Assembly: GCF_020005165.1 (NCBI RefSeq)
Contig: NZ_JAHCLT010000002.1
Location: forward strand, 1 to 64,000
Source: Kangiella taiwanensis
GTDB lineage: Bacteria > Pseudomonadota > Gammaproteobacteria > Enterobacterales > Kangiellaceae
DNA: 64,000 bases
Reading direction: 5' to 3'
The notes below the pieces were generated by a model. That model saw only the letters and a list, made by a program, of their open reading frames with translations. It did not search any database and had not been told where the DNA came from. The position numbers and the translations under genes are program-made. Shown one piece after another: positions 46,365 to 56,896 of the stretch; within the stretch, counting starts at the first letter, position 1, and each line of letters opens with the position of its first letter.

Positions 46365-48533
46365 ATGAAGAAGTTACTATCAGTTGCGGCGATTTCTGTT
46401 GCTGCAGCGACTTCGCCATTGATGGCGGATGAAGGTATGTGGCAACCGAGCCAATTGCCATTAATCGAAGATCAGCTGGAAGATGCAGGCTTAAATATTG
46501 ATCCTGAAGATTTAAGCAAGTTGACCGAATTCCCAATGGGGGCTGTCATCAGTCTTGGTGGTTGTACGGCATCGTTCCTTTCTCCTCAAGGCTTAGTCGC
46601 AACAAACCATCACTGTGCCTACGGTAGCATTCAGTTCAACTCAACTGCTGAGAACAACCTTTTGGAAAAAGGCTTTTTAGCAAAAGATTTTTCAGAAGAA
46701 CTAGCAGCAGCACCAGGCTCTCGAGTATATGTAACCACGGAAGTCACTGATGTAACAGACACCATCAACGATGGTTTAACAGATGAAATGTCTGGTATGG
46801 AGCGCTACAAAGCCGTTGAGAAAAAAGAAAAGGCCTTAGTCGCAGATTGTGAAGCTGAAGACGGTTACCGCTGTAATGTATACGCTTTCCACGGTGGACT
46901 GGAATACCGCTTAATTAAACAAATGGAAATCCGTGACGTCCGTTTAGTGTACGCACCATCGTCACACATTGGTAAATACGGCGGTGATGTTGATAACTGG
47001 ATGTGGCCACGCCATACCGGCGATTTCGCTTTTTACCGTGCATACGTGGGCAAAGACGGTAAACCAGCTGACTTCTCTAAAGACAATGTTCCTTATGAGC
47101 CAGAGCATTTCTTGAAAGTTAACGCTAACGGTGTTGAGAAAGGTGATTTCGTCATGGTTACCGGCTATCCGGGCCGTACAAACCGCTACCGTACAAGCGC
47201 AGAAGTAGAGAACCAATTTGAATGGCGCTACCCGACATTCCGCACCATTCTTCACAAATACATCGATATCATCAAAGAAAACGCACCTGAAGGCAGTGAT
47301 GCCCGCGTTAAGTATGCCAGTACTCTAGCAGGTCTAAACAATGCTGAGAAAAACTGGGGTAGTATGATTGAAAGCTATGGCAAAGGTGACTTGCTAGAGC
47401 GCAGACAAAAACTTGAAGCAGACTTAGAAGCTTGGCTACTTGATAATCCTGAGATGAAGGAAAAGCATGGTGATGCTGTTGCTGAGCTTGATGCCCTGAT
47501 TAAAGAAGACATTAAAGATCAGGCAGTGGAGCTTAAAAAGTGGGGCATGAACCGAGATACTCTTTCTGGTACAGCCGCTCAGCTATATCGTCTAGCCATT
47601 GAAAGCCAGAAACCAGACGCAGAGCGTGAGCCAGGCTACCAAGAACGCGACTTAATTCGCATCAGGGAAGGCTTGAAGCGTATGAACCGTCGTTGGGATG
47701 CTGACGTTGAAAAAGCATTGTATAAGCACTTCGTTGCTGAATACGCTAAACTGCCAGCGGAAGACCGCGTCCAAAGCTATGACACGTTCATGGGCATTGA
47801 TGAAGAGTTTGATGCAGAAAAGTTCAATGCCAAAGTTGACAACATGTTTGCTGAAACAGGTCTTACTGATGAAGAAACGCGCTTAAGCTGGGTTGGTAAA
47901 TCAGTTGATGAGTTTAAAAACTCAAATGACCCATTTATTCAGCTGGCTGTTGCTACTTTCGATGAGAAACACGCGAAAGAGCTGGAAGACAAAGAGCAAT
48001 CAGGTAAATTCAAGAAGCTACGTCCACAGTACATGGCTGCGATCATTGACTACTATGAATCACAAGACAAAGCAGTCTACGCAGACGCTAACAGCACACT
48101 TCGCGTGACCTACGGTAATGTTAAAGGCTACTCTCCTAAAGACGGTATGTTTGCAACACCGTTTACCACGCTTGAAGGTTTAGCGGCAAAGCATATTGGT
48201 GAAGAGCCATTCAACTCCCCTGCAAAGCAGTTAGAGCTTATTAAGAACAAGCAGTATGGGGAATATGAAGATGAGGCGCTTAACAGTGTCCAAGTCAATT
48301 TCCTAAGTACTGTCGACACCACAGGTGGTAATTCAGGCTCTCCAACAATGAATGGTGATGCTGAATTTGTAGGACTGCTATTTGATGGCGTCTATGAGTC
48401 GATCATTGGTGACTGGGACTACAATCCTAGTCTGAATCGCTCAATCCACGTCAGCAGTGCTTACATGTTATGGGTTATGGAGCATATTGATGGTGCCAGC
48501 AACCTTATTAAAGAGATGAAGATTGTTCGATAA
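46365..48533 (+). CDS. S46-family dipeptidyl-peptidase (DPP7-like)
   Basis: A periplasmic or secreted serine exopeptidase releasing N-terminal dipeptides. The signal peptide (1-21, ending L-M-A) fits ATG 46365, which has AGGGGA upstream. The chymotrypsin-like domain has T-N-H-H-C (His82-His83) and the nucleophile Ser657 in G-G-N-S-G-S-P. Eighteen residues after Ser657 is Gly675 (in L-F-D-G); in characterised enzymes this site is Gly in DPP7 (hydrophobic P1) and Arg in DPP11 (acidic P1). Length 722 is standard. It fits a peptide-feeding lifestyle and sits next to the leucine catabolic cluster. Confidence 0.93.
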   Translation: MKKLLSVAAISVAAATSPLMADEGMWQPSQLPLIEDQLEDAGLNIDPEDLSKLTEFPMGAVISLGGCTASFLSPQGLVATNHHCAYGSIQFNSTAENNLLEKGFLAKDFSEELAAAPGSRVYVTTEVTDVTDTINDGLTDEMSGMERYKAVEKKEKALVADCEAEDGYRCNVYAFHGGLEYRLIKQMEIRDVRLVYAPSSHIGKYGGDVDNWMWPRHTGDFAFYRAYVGKDGKPADFSKDNVPYEPEHFLKVNANGVEKGDFVMVTGYPGRTNRYRTSAEVENQFEWRYPTFRTILHKYIDIIKENAPEGSDARVKYASTLAGLNNAEKNWGSMIESYGKGDLLERRQKLEADLEAWLLDNPEMKEKHGDAVAELDALIKEDIKDQAVELKKWGMNRDTLSGTAAQLYRLAIESQKPDAEREPGYQERDLIRIREGLKRMNRRWDADVEKALYKHFVAEYAKLPAEDRVQSYDTFMGIDEEFDAEKFNAKVDNMFAETGLTDEETRLSWVGKSVDEFKNSNDPFIQLAVATFDEKHAKELEDKEQSGKFKKLRPQYMAAIIDYYESQDKAVYADANSTLRVTYGNVKGYSPKDGMFATPFTTLEGLAAKHIGEEPFNSPAKQLELIKNKQYGEYEDEALNSVQVNFLSTVDTTGGNSGSPTMNGDAEFVGLLFDGVYESIIGDWDYNPSLNRSIHVSSAYMLWVMEHIDGASNLIKEMKIVR

Positions 48534-48570
48534 TGTATTGATTTAACATTTCCACAATGTAAAAAAGATT

Positions 48571-48597
48571 AAGGGCAGCTCTAGGGCTGCCCTTTTT
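48571..48597 (+). terminator. Rho-independent terminator of the S46 peptidase gene
   Basis: AAGGGCAGC (48571-48579) pairs with GCTGCCCTT (48586-48594) followed by a T-run to 48597. Confidence 0.9.
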
Positions 48598-48684
48598 GTA
48601 TACATTTTAAACAATATAACAAACATCCGACCACTTGTTCTCTATAATGGCGACGTTTTAGTGAATTGAGCAAGAGGTTCAACA

Positions 48685-49161
48685 ATGGATAAGCAACTAG
48701 TGACTAGGCCTAGACATGGATCTAGAGCGAAGAAGTCACAAACCATATCGATCGTAGAGGTTCGTGATACCTTGATTAGCGTTGACTATCCCTATAATGC
48801 AGAATTCACTGCAGACCTTTTGAAACAACAAGATGAACTTCTTGTTCAACAATACCACCGCTTTCACAGCCGCTTACCTCAACTACTGATCTATCTGAAT
48901 GGAATTTCGGAGATTGGGTCTGACTGTAAAAGTTATATTCAATCGAAAGCTCACCAAGACCTTTATGAGTCTGTAGCATTTATTCTGAGTAAAGGAAATA
49001 TGTCGGTGTTGGAGAGGCACTATCTAGAACAATTGTACATAAACCAGCCACAAGCACCTTTCAAAAGCCCTAAATCAGCCTACTCAATTGGTGTATTTCC
49101 AGCCACCGAACCAGCCCAACTGTGGCTTAAATCAAAGTCCGGAAGCAATTACCAATACTAA
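48685..49161 (+). CDS. Uncharacterised protein, possible STAS/SpoIIAA-like (DUF7793-type) fold
   Basis: I do not recognise this 158-residue soluble protein with confidence. From about residue 66 the pattern L-L-I-Y-L-N-G-I...A-H-Q-D-L-Y-E-S-V-A-F-I-L...L-E-R-H-Y-L-E-Q-L-Y-I-N-Q-P...F-P-A-T-E-P-A-Q-L-W-L resembles the short alpha/beta STAS-like proteins that end F-x-x-x-x-x-A-x-x-W-L. The first 25 residues are basic and probably disordered. A TATAAT lies at 48643-48648 upstream. It is 60 nt ahead of the GGDEF-EAL gene on the same strand and may be its partner. Confidence 0.6.
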   Translation: MDKQLVTRPRHGSRAKKSQTISIVEVRDTLISVDYPYNAEFTADLLKQQDELLVQQYHRFHSRLPQLLIYLNGISEIGSDCKSYIQSKAHQDLYESVAFILSKGNMSVLERHYLEQLYINQPQAPFKSPKSAYSIGVFPATEPAQLWLKSKSGSNYQY

Positions 49162-49221
49162 TAAATTATATTGCTAAAAATAAGAAAAAATAATAAGGTA
49201 ATCGGTAGTGAGGGGTAAAAA

Positions 49222-51891
49222 TTGCATAAAACCTACTTTAAAACCCTGGTGCTGGTCACATTACTTTTTATAAGTCATATCCCAGCGCTTGACGCATTGG
49301 CAAACACACCGAGTCAGGAGCCCAAGCGCTCCATACGGGTTGCTATGTTTAACGCTCCCCCTATCATGATTGTTGACCAAGAAGGAAACAATTCAGGGTT
49401 TATGGTCGAGTTACTAGAGACCATCGCCGAACGTGAAGGATGGGACATAGAGTGGGTTAGACTTAACTGGCCACAAGTTATTCCAAAGACACTCAATCAC
49501 GAACTCGATCTCATTCCCTTTATTGCTTACTCAGAAGACCGAGCCGAGTACCTGGATTACAACGAAGAAGGTATCCTTACCGGTTGGGGGCAAGTCTATA
49601 TTCACAAAGATGACGAAGTCCCTGAAAATATTATCGGTTTATCTGGTAAAAAAATTGCAGCTATCAAGAATGAAGTTTACGGCATTAAGTTAAAGAGTTT
49701 ATGCGAACTGTTTGATATAGAGTGCCCTTTTGTTGAAGTTCAAACCTATAAAGAAGCGTTGGCCTCAATTGAATCAGGCGACGCATACGCAGCGGTCACC
49801 AGCAACCTTGTCAGCTATAGCCATAACAACCCTCACGTTAAACTTACCCCAATAGTGTTTGAACCTCGAAAGGTTCTATTTGCAACGGCTAAAAATACAA
49901 ACAATGATATCCTGCAAACCATCGATCGATACACCAAGCTATGGCGCTTTGATGCAAGCTCTCCCTACTACAGCTTAAAAGAGAAATATCTCCAAGGTAT
50001 CATCGAAGAGCATAAAGTCTTTCCAACATGGTTAATTTACGCACTATTAGTAGCCGTTGGGCTACTGTTCATATCTGCTCTTATAGCCGTGTTATTGAAA
50101 AGACAAGTTAAGAAACAAACACAAGATTTAGAAGACCAAAGTGATCAAATTCGTCAAATCATCAATCTTGTTCCGCACATGATACTTGCGACCAACGCCA
50201 ATGGAAAAATAATCCTCGCTAACCGTTACGCAGCTAATTTCTTTGGAATCAGCATGACTGACATAGAGGGATACTGTAAAAAAGATCTAGTAGACAACCT
50301 ACCTAACGCAGAAAATTTGTTTGAAGATGAAGCTATTCTTCTAAGACGCGATGCTCACGCCATCCAAAAAGAAATCGAAACTTTTGACATTGAGAATAAC
50401 AAAGTAACTCTCAACGTATCCAAAGTTCCATTCATCACTCGATACAGCCGAATCCCCTCCGTTGTAACTGTTGGCGTAGACATCACTGAGTCAAAAGAGT
50501 ACGAACGGCAAATCCAACATATGGCACAGCACGACTCATTAACCGAGCTACCTAATCGCTTGCTGCTTAATGATCGAATTCACCAGTCATTAGCCCTAAC
50601 TAGGCGCTATGGTCACAGTGGTGCAGTATTATTTATTGATCTCGATTACTTTAAAACTATTAATGACTCACTGGGTCACATGGCTGGCGACACATTGCTA
50701 CAGGAGGTGGCCAAAAGACTACAAGGCATTGTGCGTGATGGCGATACTATTTCACGGCTAGGAGGCGACGAATTTATTATACAACTTAACCAGTTATCTG
50801 GAGATCCCGATAAGGCAGAGAAAGTAGCCTGTCAAATAGCTGAAAAAGTTAACTATACTTTGGCTCAAGAATATACCGTTGATGGTAATAAACTCTTCTC
50901 AACAGCGAGTATAGGCGTCGTTATCTATCCACGAGACGCAGATACGGAAGAGTCGATTATTCAAAGAGCAGATACAGCCATGTACTATGCTAAGTCCATG
51001 GGTCGAAATCGCTACGCGGTGTTCAAAAAAGCCATGGAAAAGGCGGTAGTGAGGAAGCATGTGCTTGAGAAAGAGCTACGCAAAGCTTTAGCTGAGTCCC
51101 GCTTTATCATTCGTTATCAGCCCCAAGTTACTCAAGAAGGCGATAAATTTATTGGAGCCGAGGCACTACTTCGCTGGAGCCACCCTACCGAAGGCATTAT
51201 TTCTCCAGCAGAGTTCATTCCGATCGCTGAAGAAAACCACCTAATTATTCCCATCGGCGAGTGGGTGTTGAAGCAAGTCTGTTACCAAATTAAACACTGG
51301 CTTGAACAGTATGGACACTCTCCTTTTATTACAGTGAATTTATCAGCGGTACAAATACGCAACTCAGATCTAGTCAACTATATTCAGAAACTCCTAGATC
51401 AAACAAAAATTCCACCACAGCTGTTAGAGCTAGAAGTTACAGAAACGGTCTTACTGCATGAAGCTCGCGTGTCTGTTGATGTCTTAAACGAATTAAAAAA
51501 ACTTGGAGTCAGGTTATCAATTGATGACTTCGGGACAGGGTACTCTTCCTTAACTTATTTAAAAAAGTTACCTCTAGACAAGCTTAAAATTGACCGCTCG
51601 TTTGTTAAAGATGTACCAGGCGATCCGGATAGCGAAACCATCATCAGAACCGTTATTGGCATGAGCCTAGATATGGGCTTAGAAGTGATTGCAGAAGGCG
51701 TAGAAACTAAAGATCAATTACAGTACTTAGTCAAAGAGCGCTGTAGCCTCTTCCAAGGTTTTTACTTTGATCCCCCTATTTCATTAGAACAAATGGAAGA
51801 AAAATACTTTGATCATTTCGAAGGCTCCAACAATAAAGATCCAAAAGTTGTACGCCTTGACCAATACTCAAAACGATCGACTAACAAATAA
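49222..51891 (+). CDS. Sensor diguanylate cyclase/phosphodiesterase (SBP-PAS-GGDEF-EAL)
   Basis: A membrane c-di-GMP enzyme with an extracytoplasmic amino-acid-type sensor. Order: signal segment (1-28), type-3 solute-binding domain (about 35-265), membrane helix (about 272-296), PAS (about 310-425), GGDEF and EAL. The GGDEF motif is intact (514-518) with the inhibitory R-x-x-D five residues before it. The EAL motif is intact at 647-649, as are D-D-F-G-T-G and K-I-D-R-S-F, so both activities look possible. The start is TTG 49222 with GAGGGG upstream. The bound ligand is unknown; amino acids or similar solutes are likely from the SBP type. Confidence 0.92.
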   Translation: MHKTYFKTLVLVTLLFISHIPALDALANTPSQEPKRSIRVAMFNAPPIMIVDQEGNNSGFMVELLETIAEREGWDIEWVRLNWPQVIPKTLNHELDLIPFIAYSEDRAEYLDYNEEGILTGWGQVYIHKDDEVPENIIGLSGKKIAAIKNEVYGIKLKSLCELFDIECPFVEVQTYKEALASIESGDAYAAVTSNLVSYSHNNPHVKLTPIVFEPRKVLFATAKNTNNDILQTIDRYTKLWRFDASSPYYSLKEKYLQGIIEEHKVFPTWLIYALLVAVGLLFISALIAVLLKRQVKKQTQDLEDQSDQIRQIINLVPHMILATNANGKIILANRYAANFFGISMTDIEGYCKKDLVDNLPNAENLFEDEAILLRRDAHAIQKEIETFDIENNKVTLNVSKVPFITRYSRIPSVVTVGVDITESKEYERQIQHMAQHDSLTELPNRLLLNDRIHQSLALTRRYGHSGAVLFIDLDYFKTINDSLGHMAGDTLLQEVAKRLQGIVRDGDTISRLGGDEFIIQLNQLSGDPDKAEKVACQIAEKVNYTLAQEYTVDGNKLFSTASIGVVIYPRDADTEESIIQRADTAMYYAKSMGRNRYAVFKKAMEKAVVRKHVLEKELRKALAESRFIIRYQPQVTQEGDKFIGAEALLRWSHPTEGIISPAEFIPIAEENHLIIPIGEWVLKQVCYQIKHWLEQYGHSPFITVNLSAVQIRNSDLVNYIQKLLDQTKIPPQLLELEVTETVLLHEARVSVDVLNELKKLGVRLSIDDFGTGYSSLTYLKKLPLDKLKIDRSFVKDVPGDPDSETIIRTVIGMSLDMGLEVIAEGVETKDQLQYLVKERCSLFQGFYFDPPISLEQMEEKYFDHFEGSNNKDPKVVRLDQYSKRSTNK

Positions 51892-51918
51892 CTTCATAAG
51901 TAGGTTTAAGTGACGCAC

Positions 51919-51947
51919 AAAAAAGCCCGCATTATGCGGGCCTTTTT
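51919..51947. terminator. Bidirectional terminator between the GGDEF-EAL gene and acnB
   Basis: GCCCGCA (51925-51931) pairs with TGCGGGC (51935-51941), with six A before and five T after. It serves both convergent genes. Confidence 0.9.
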
Positions 51948-51959
51948 ATGACACTAGAA

Positions 51960-54572
51960 CTAAGAACCAACTGTCACTTGGTTTGCGACAGGGATAGTTA
52001 CTTTGTTCGCTTGTTGTTTATACTCTTCCATCTGATGGAAATTCATATAAACGTAGATATCATCCGCCATTGAATCAATCTTGTTTGCATACTCCATGTA
52101 CTCTTCAACTGTTGGCAATTTACCAATCACAGCTGCCACAGACGCCAACTCAGCAGAAGCCAAGTACACGTTCGCACCCTGACCTAAGCGGTTCGGGAAG
52201 TTACGAGTTGAAGTTGAAACTACCGTAGACTTAGGAGCAACACGTGCTTGGTTACCCATGCACAATGAGCAGCCAGGCATTTCAAGGCGGGCTCCAGAAC
52301 GACCAAACGTATTGTAGTGCCCTTCTTCCATCAACTGGTGCTCGTCCATCTTAGTTGGCGGAGCAATCCATAGGCGTGTAGCTAATGTACCCGCTTCTAC
52401 ATCTTCAAGTAATTTAGCTGCCGCACGGAAGTGACCAATGTTAGTCATACAAGAACCAATGAAAACCTCATCAATTTTGTCGCCAGCGACTTCACTCAAC
52501 AAGCGAGCATCGTCAGGATCGTTTGGCGCACACAGCACAGGTTCTTTTAAGTTATCCATATCAATTTCGATAACTTCAGTGTACTCAGCATCAGCATCAG
52601 CAGATAACAGACTTGGGTTATCCAACCACTCTTGCATCTTTTCAATACGACGTGATAGCGTACGCTCATCACCATAACCGTTTGAAATCATCCACTTCAG
52701 TAGGACGATGTTCGATTCAAGATATTCAGCAACTGACTCTTCGCTTAACTTAATCGTACAGCCTGCAGCAGAACGCTCAGCAGATGCATCAGACAACTCA
52801 AACGCTTGCTCTGCAGTTAAATCTTCAAGACCTTCAATCTCAAGAATACGACCAGAGAAGATATTCTTCTTGCCCGCTTTCTCCACCGTTAAGTGGCCAT
52901 CTTGAATTGCTTGGTAAGGAATCGCATGGACCAGGTCACGCAAAGTAATGCCTGGTTGACGCTTACCTTTGAAGCGTACCAAAACTGACTCAGGCATATC
53001 CAATGGCATAACGCCTGTAGCAGCTGCGAAGGCAACTAAGCCTGAACCTGCTGGGAAAGAAATACCGAGAGGGAAACGTGTATGCGAGTCACCACCAGTA
53101 CCAACCGTGTCAGGAAGTAACATGCGGTTTAACCAGCTGTGAATAATTCCGTCGCCTGGACGCAACGAAACGCCACCACGGTTCATGATGAAATCAGGAA
53201 GCGTATGCTGAGTGTCGACATCTACTGGCTTTGGATACGCAGCGGTGTGACAGAATGACTGCATCACTAAGTCTGCAGAGAAACCTAAACACGCTAAATC
53301 TTTAAGCTCATCACGTGTCATAGGACCCGTAGTATCCTGCGAACCAACAGTAGTCATTTTAGGTACACAGTACTGACCCGCACGAACACCTTCAACACCA
53401 CAAGCACGGCCAACCATCTTTTGCGCTAATGTATAGCCTTTGCCTGAGTCGCTAACTTCTTCTGCATTACGGAATAAATCAGTCGCTTCTAAACCTAAGT
53501 ATTCACGAGCGCGCTCAGTTAAACCACGCCCAATGATTAATGGGATACGACCGCCCGCTTGAACTTCGTCAAAGATAACTTTGCTACCGTATTCAAACTC
53601 AGCAATCACTTCACCGTTTTTGGTGACTTTACCTTCATATGGGTAAAAATCGATGACGTCGCCCATCTCCATTTTTGACACGTCAAGCTCAACCGGCATC
53701 GCACCAGCGTCTTTCATCGTGTTGTAGAAGATAGGAGCGATGTTATTACCGAAACAGAAACCTCCTGCACGCTTGTTTGGAACGTGAGGAATATCGTTAC
53801 CCATTAGCCACAACACAGAGTTTGTCGCAGATTTACGAGAAGAACCGGTACCCACAACGTCACCAACGTAAACGATTGGATGACCTTTCTCTTCTAACTT
53901 TTCAATGGTGCTGATAGGACCAATTTCACCCTCTTTATCAGGATTAATACCTTCACGAGAGTTTTTCAACATCGCTAATGAGTGCAATGGGATATCAGGA
54001 CGAGACCATGCGTCTTGCGCTGGTGACAGATCATCTGTGTTAGTCTCACCAGGAACTTTAAAAACTGTTAGCGTGATTTTTTCATCAAGTTTAGGCTTTT
54101 TCGTGAACCATTCACCTTCTGCCCATGACTTAATAACGTCTTTAGCAACTTCATTGCCCGCATCAGCTTTCTCAGCAACATCATGGAAAGCGTCAAACAT
54201 CAATAACGTATCTTTTAGCTTTTCACCGGCCAAAAGGCTCAATTCTTTATTGTCTAACAGCTCAACCAATGTCGCGATGTTATAACCGCCCAACATGGTA
54301 CCAAGAAGCTTAACAGCGTGTTCTTTATCCACTAATGGAGACTCTGCCTCGCCCTTCGCAATCGCCGCTAAAAAGCCTGCCTTGACATAAGCAGCTTCAT
54401 CAACACCAGGAGGTACACGATCAGTTAATAGTTCGACTAAAAACTCTTCTTCACCTGCTGGTGGATTTTTCAATAATTCAACAAGCTCATTGACTTGCTC
54501 GGCGCTCAAAGGCAAAGGTGGAATACCTTGCTCAGCACGTTCTGCTACATGTTTTCTGTATGCTTCTAACAC
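51960..54572 (-). CDS. acnB: Aconitate hydratase B
   Basis: The main TCA-cycle aconitase/2-methylisocitrate dehydratase. The HEAT-like domain (about 1-160), the swivel domain and the catalytic Fe-S domain follow in the AcnB order. Cluster cysteines lie in S-C-M-T-N-I-G-H-F and C-S-L-C-M-G-N-Q. The start is GTG 54572, giving V/M-L-E-A-Y-R-K-H-V with GAGGA 8 nt upstream, as in other AcnB; the longer frame to 54638 adds an unlikely basic extension. Length 870 is typical. Confidence 0.96.
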   Translation of the reverse strand: MLEAYRKHVAERAEQGIPPLPLSAEQVNELVELLKNPPAGEEEFLVELLTDRVPPGVDEAAYVKAGFLAAIAKGEAESPLVDKEHAVKLLGTMLGGYNIATLVELLDNKELSLLAGEKLKDTLLMFDAFHDVAEKADAGNEVAKDVIKSWAEGEWFTKKPKLDEKITLTVFKVPGETNTDDLSPAQDAWSRPDIPLHSLAMLKNSREGINPDKEGEIGPISTIEKLEEKGHPIVYVGDVVGTGSSRKSATNSVLWLMGNDIPHVPNKRAGGFCFGNNIAPIFYNTMKDAGAMPVELDVSKMEMGDVIDFYPYEGKVTKNGEVIAEFEYGSKVIFDEVQAGGRIPLIIGRGLTERAREYLGLEATDLFRNAEEVSDSGKGYTLAQKMVGRACGVEGVRAGQYCVPKMTTVGSQDTTGPMTRDELKDLACLGFSADLVMQSFCHTAAYPKPVDVDTQHTLPDFIMNRGGVSLRPGDGIIHSWLNRMLLPDTVGTGGDSHTRFPLGISFPAGSGLVAFAAATGVMPLDMPESVLVRFKGKRQPGITLRDLVHAIPYQAIQDGHLTVEKAGKKNIFSGRILEIEGLEDLTAEQAFELSDASAERSAAGCTIKLSEESVAEYLESNIVLLKWMISNGYGDERTLSRRIEKMQEWLDNPSLLSADADAEYTEVIEIDMDNLKEPVLCAPNDPDDARLLSEVAGDKIDEVFIGSCMTNIGHFRAAAKLLEDVEAGTLATRLWIAPPTKMDEHQLMEEGHYNTFGRSGARLEMPGCSLCMGNQARVAPKSTVVSTSTRNFPNRLGQGANVYLASAELASVAAVIGKLPTVEEYMEYANKIDSMADDIYVYMNFHQMEEYKQQANKVTIPVANQVTVGS

Positions 54573-54723
54573 GCTATATTCCTCAATGTAATGTAAATTC
54601 AGTCTCTTGCGAAGAAATGTTGAGAGCCGGTTAACCACCTTTTGCTATCAACTCAAGTGATTTGGCTACTTTTCGTACACAGTTAGTGTACTTTGGACGC
54701 ATTCCTCCGAAAATCGGCGGCTG

Positions 54724-54752
54724 ATTATAACACAGCCCATAAAGAATGTGAG
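54724..54752 (-). promoter_or_regulatory. Candidate acnB promoter
   Basis: Minus strand: perfect TATAAT (54724-54729), 17-bp spacer and CTCACA (54747-54752), leaving a 5' leader of about 145 nt before the GTG start. A GTACACAGTTAGTGTAC-like hairpin lies in the leader. Confidence 0.5.
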
Positions 54753-54831
54753 GCTTATCTTATTCAGTCGATATTCAGTACGCTTATAATAATATGTGTT
54801 ATAACGCTATAGAACAATTAGGGGAAATAGT

Positions 54832-55314
54832 ATGAAAAACCAATTGATAACATTAACCAGCATCGCTGTGATTGTGACATTAAGTAGTCCGCTAGCATGG
54901 GCTAAAAACGACAATAGCAAAGGCCATAAAGGCAAACCTCAGCACGCGCAGCAACACGCTGAGAAAAGTTCAAAGCCAGAACGCGATCATCGCTTTTCAG
55001 GTGATGAACACGATTTGATTCAAGATTACTACTACCGTCATCGTTATGACTCTGGACGAACAACGATTCCTAAGGGTTTACAAAAGAAATACGAGCGCAC
55101 TGGAGAGTTACCTCCGGGCTGGCAAATGAAGGTGCAACGTGGGGAGGTTTTACCGATAGATATATACAGGCACGCTCACGATATTCCCTATGAGCTTAGA
55201 GAGCGACTCCCTGTTGGTCCAGTTGGCAGCAAAATTATTGAGCTCGAAGGCAAAATCATTCGCGTGATGGAAGGGACACGAATGATTCTCGATGTATTCG
55301 ATATTGATCGTTAA
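54832..55314 (+). CDS. Periplasmic RcnB/CigR-like protein
   Basis: A signal peptide (1-24, ending A-W-A) precedes a basic, His/Lys/Gln-rich stretch (25-60). A C-terminal domain follows with the pattern L-P-x-G...R-G-E-V-L-P...L-P-V-G-P-V-G-S-K-I-I-E-L-E-G-K-I-I-R...I-L-D-V-F, as in the RcnB/CigR family of small exported proteins. RcnB of E. coli tunes nickel/cobalt export; CigR affects Salmonella virulence; function here is unknown. A promoter-like TATAAT lies at 54785-54790. A terminator follows. Confidence 0.72.
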   Translation: MKNQLITLTSIAVIVTLSSPLAWAKNDNSKGHKGKPQHAQQHAEKSSKPERDHRFSGDEHDLIQDYYYRHRYDSGRTTIPKGLQKKYERTGELPPGWQMKVQRGEVLPIDIYRHAHDIPYELRERLPVGPVGSKIIELEGKIIRVMEGTRMILDVFDIDR

Positions 55315-55337
55315 CTAAGTCAGCGGACAGTCACCTT

Positions 55338-55365
55338 AAAAAGCCAGTTCAAACTGGCTTTTTTT
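55338..55365 (+). terminator. Rho-independent terminator after the RcnB-like gene
   Basis: AAAAAGCCAGTT (55338-55349) pairs with AACTGGCTTTTT (55352-55363) followed by more T. Confidence 0.92.
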
Positions 55366-55439
55366 ATGCATCACATCAATACTTTTCTTATGACAGAAGG
55401 TGCTAAAAGCAGGCAGTTAAGGTATGATCAGCCCCTTAA

Positions 55440-56858
<1,419 letters not shown>

Positions 56859-56896
56859 ATTAACGCTTGATTACTCAGTAATAGTCAGACGGTATT

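Noticed and set aside
46145-46432. 95-aa ORF overlapping the S46 peptidase start
   Set aside because: It runs through dispersed-repeat sequence and ends out of frame inside the peptidase; the translation is repeat-derived.
54573-54638. 22-residue N-terminal extension of AcnB
   Set aside because: The GTG at 54572 has a GAGGA site and restores the conserved N-terminus; the extension is basic and unlike the family.
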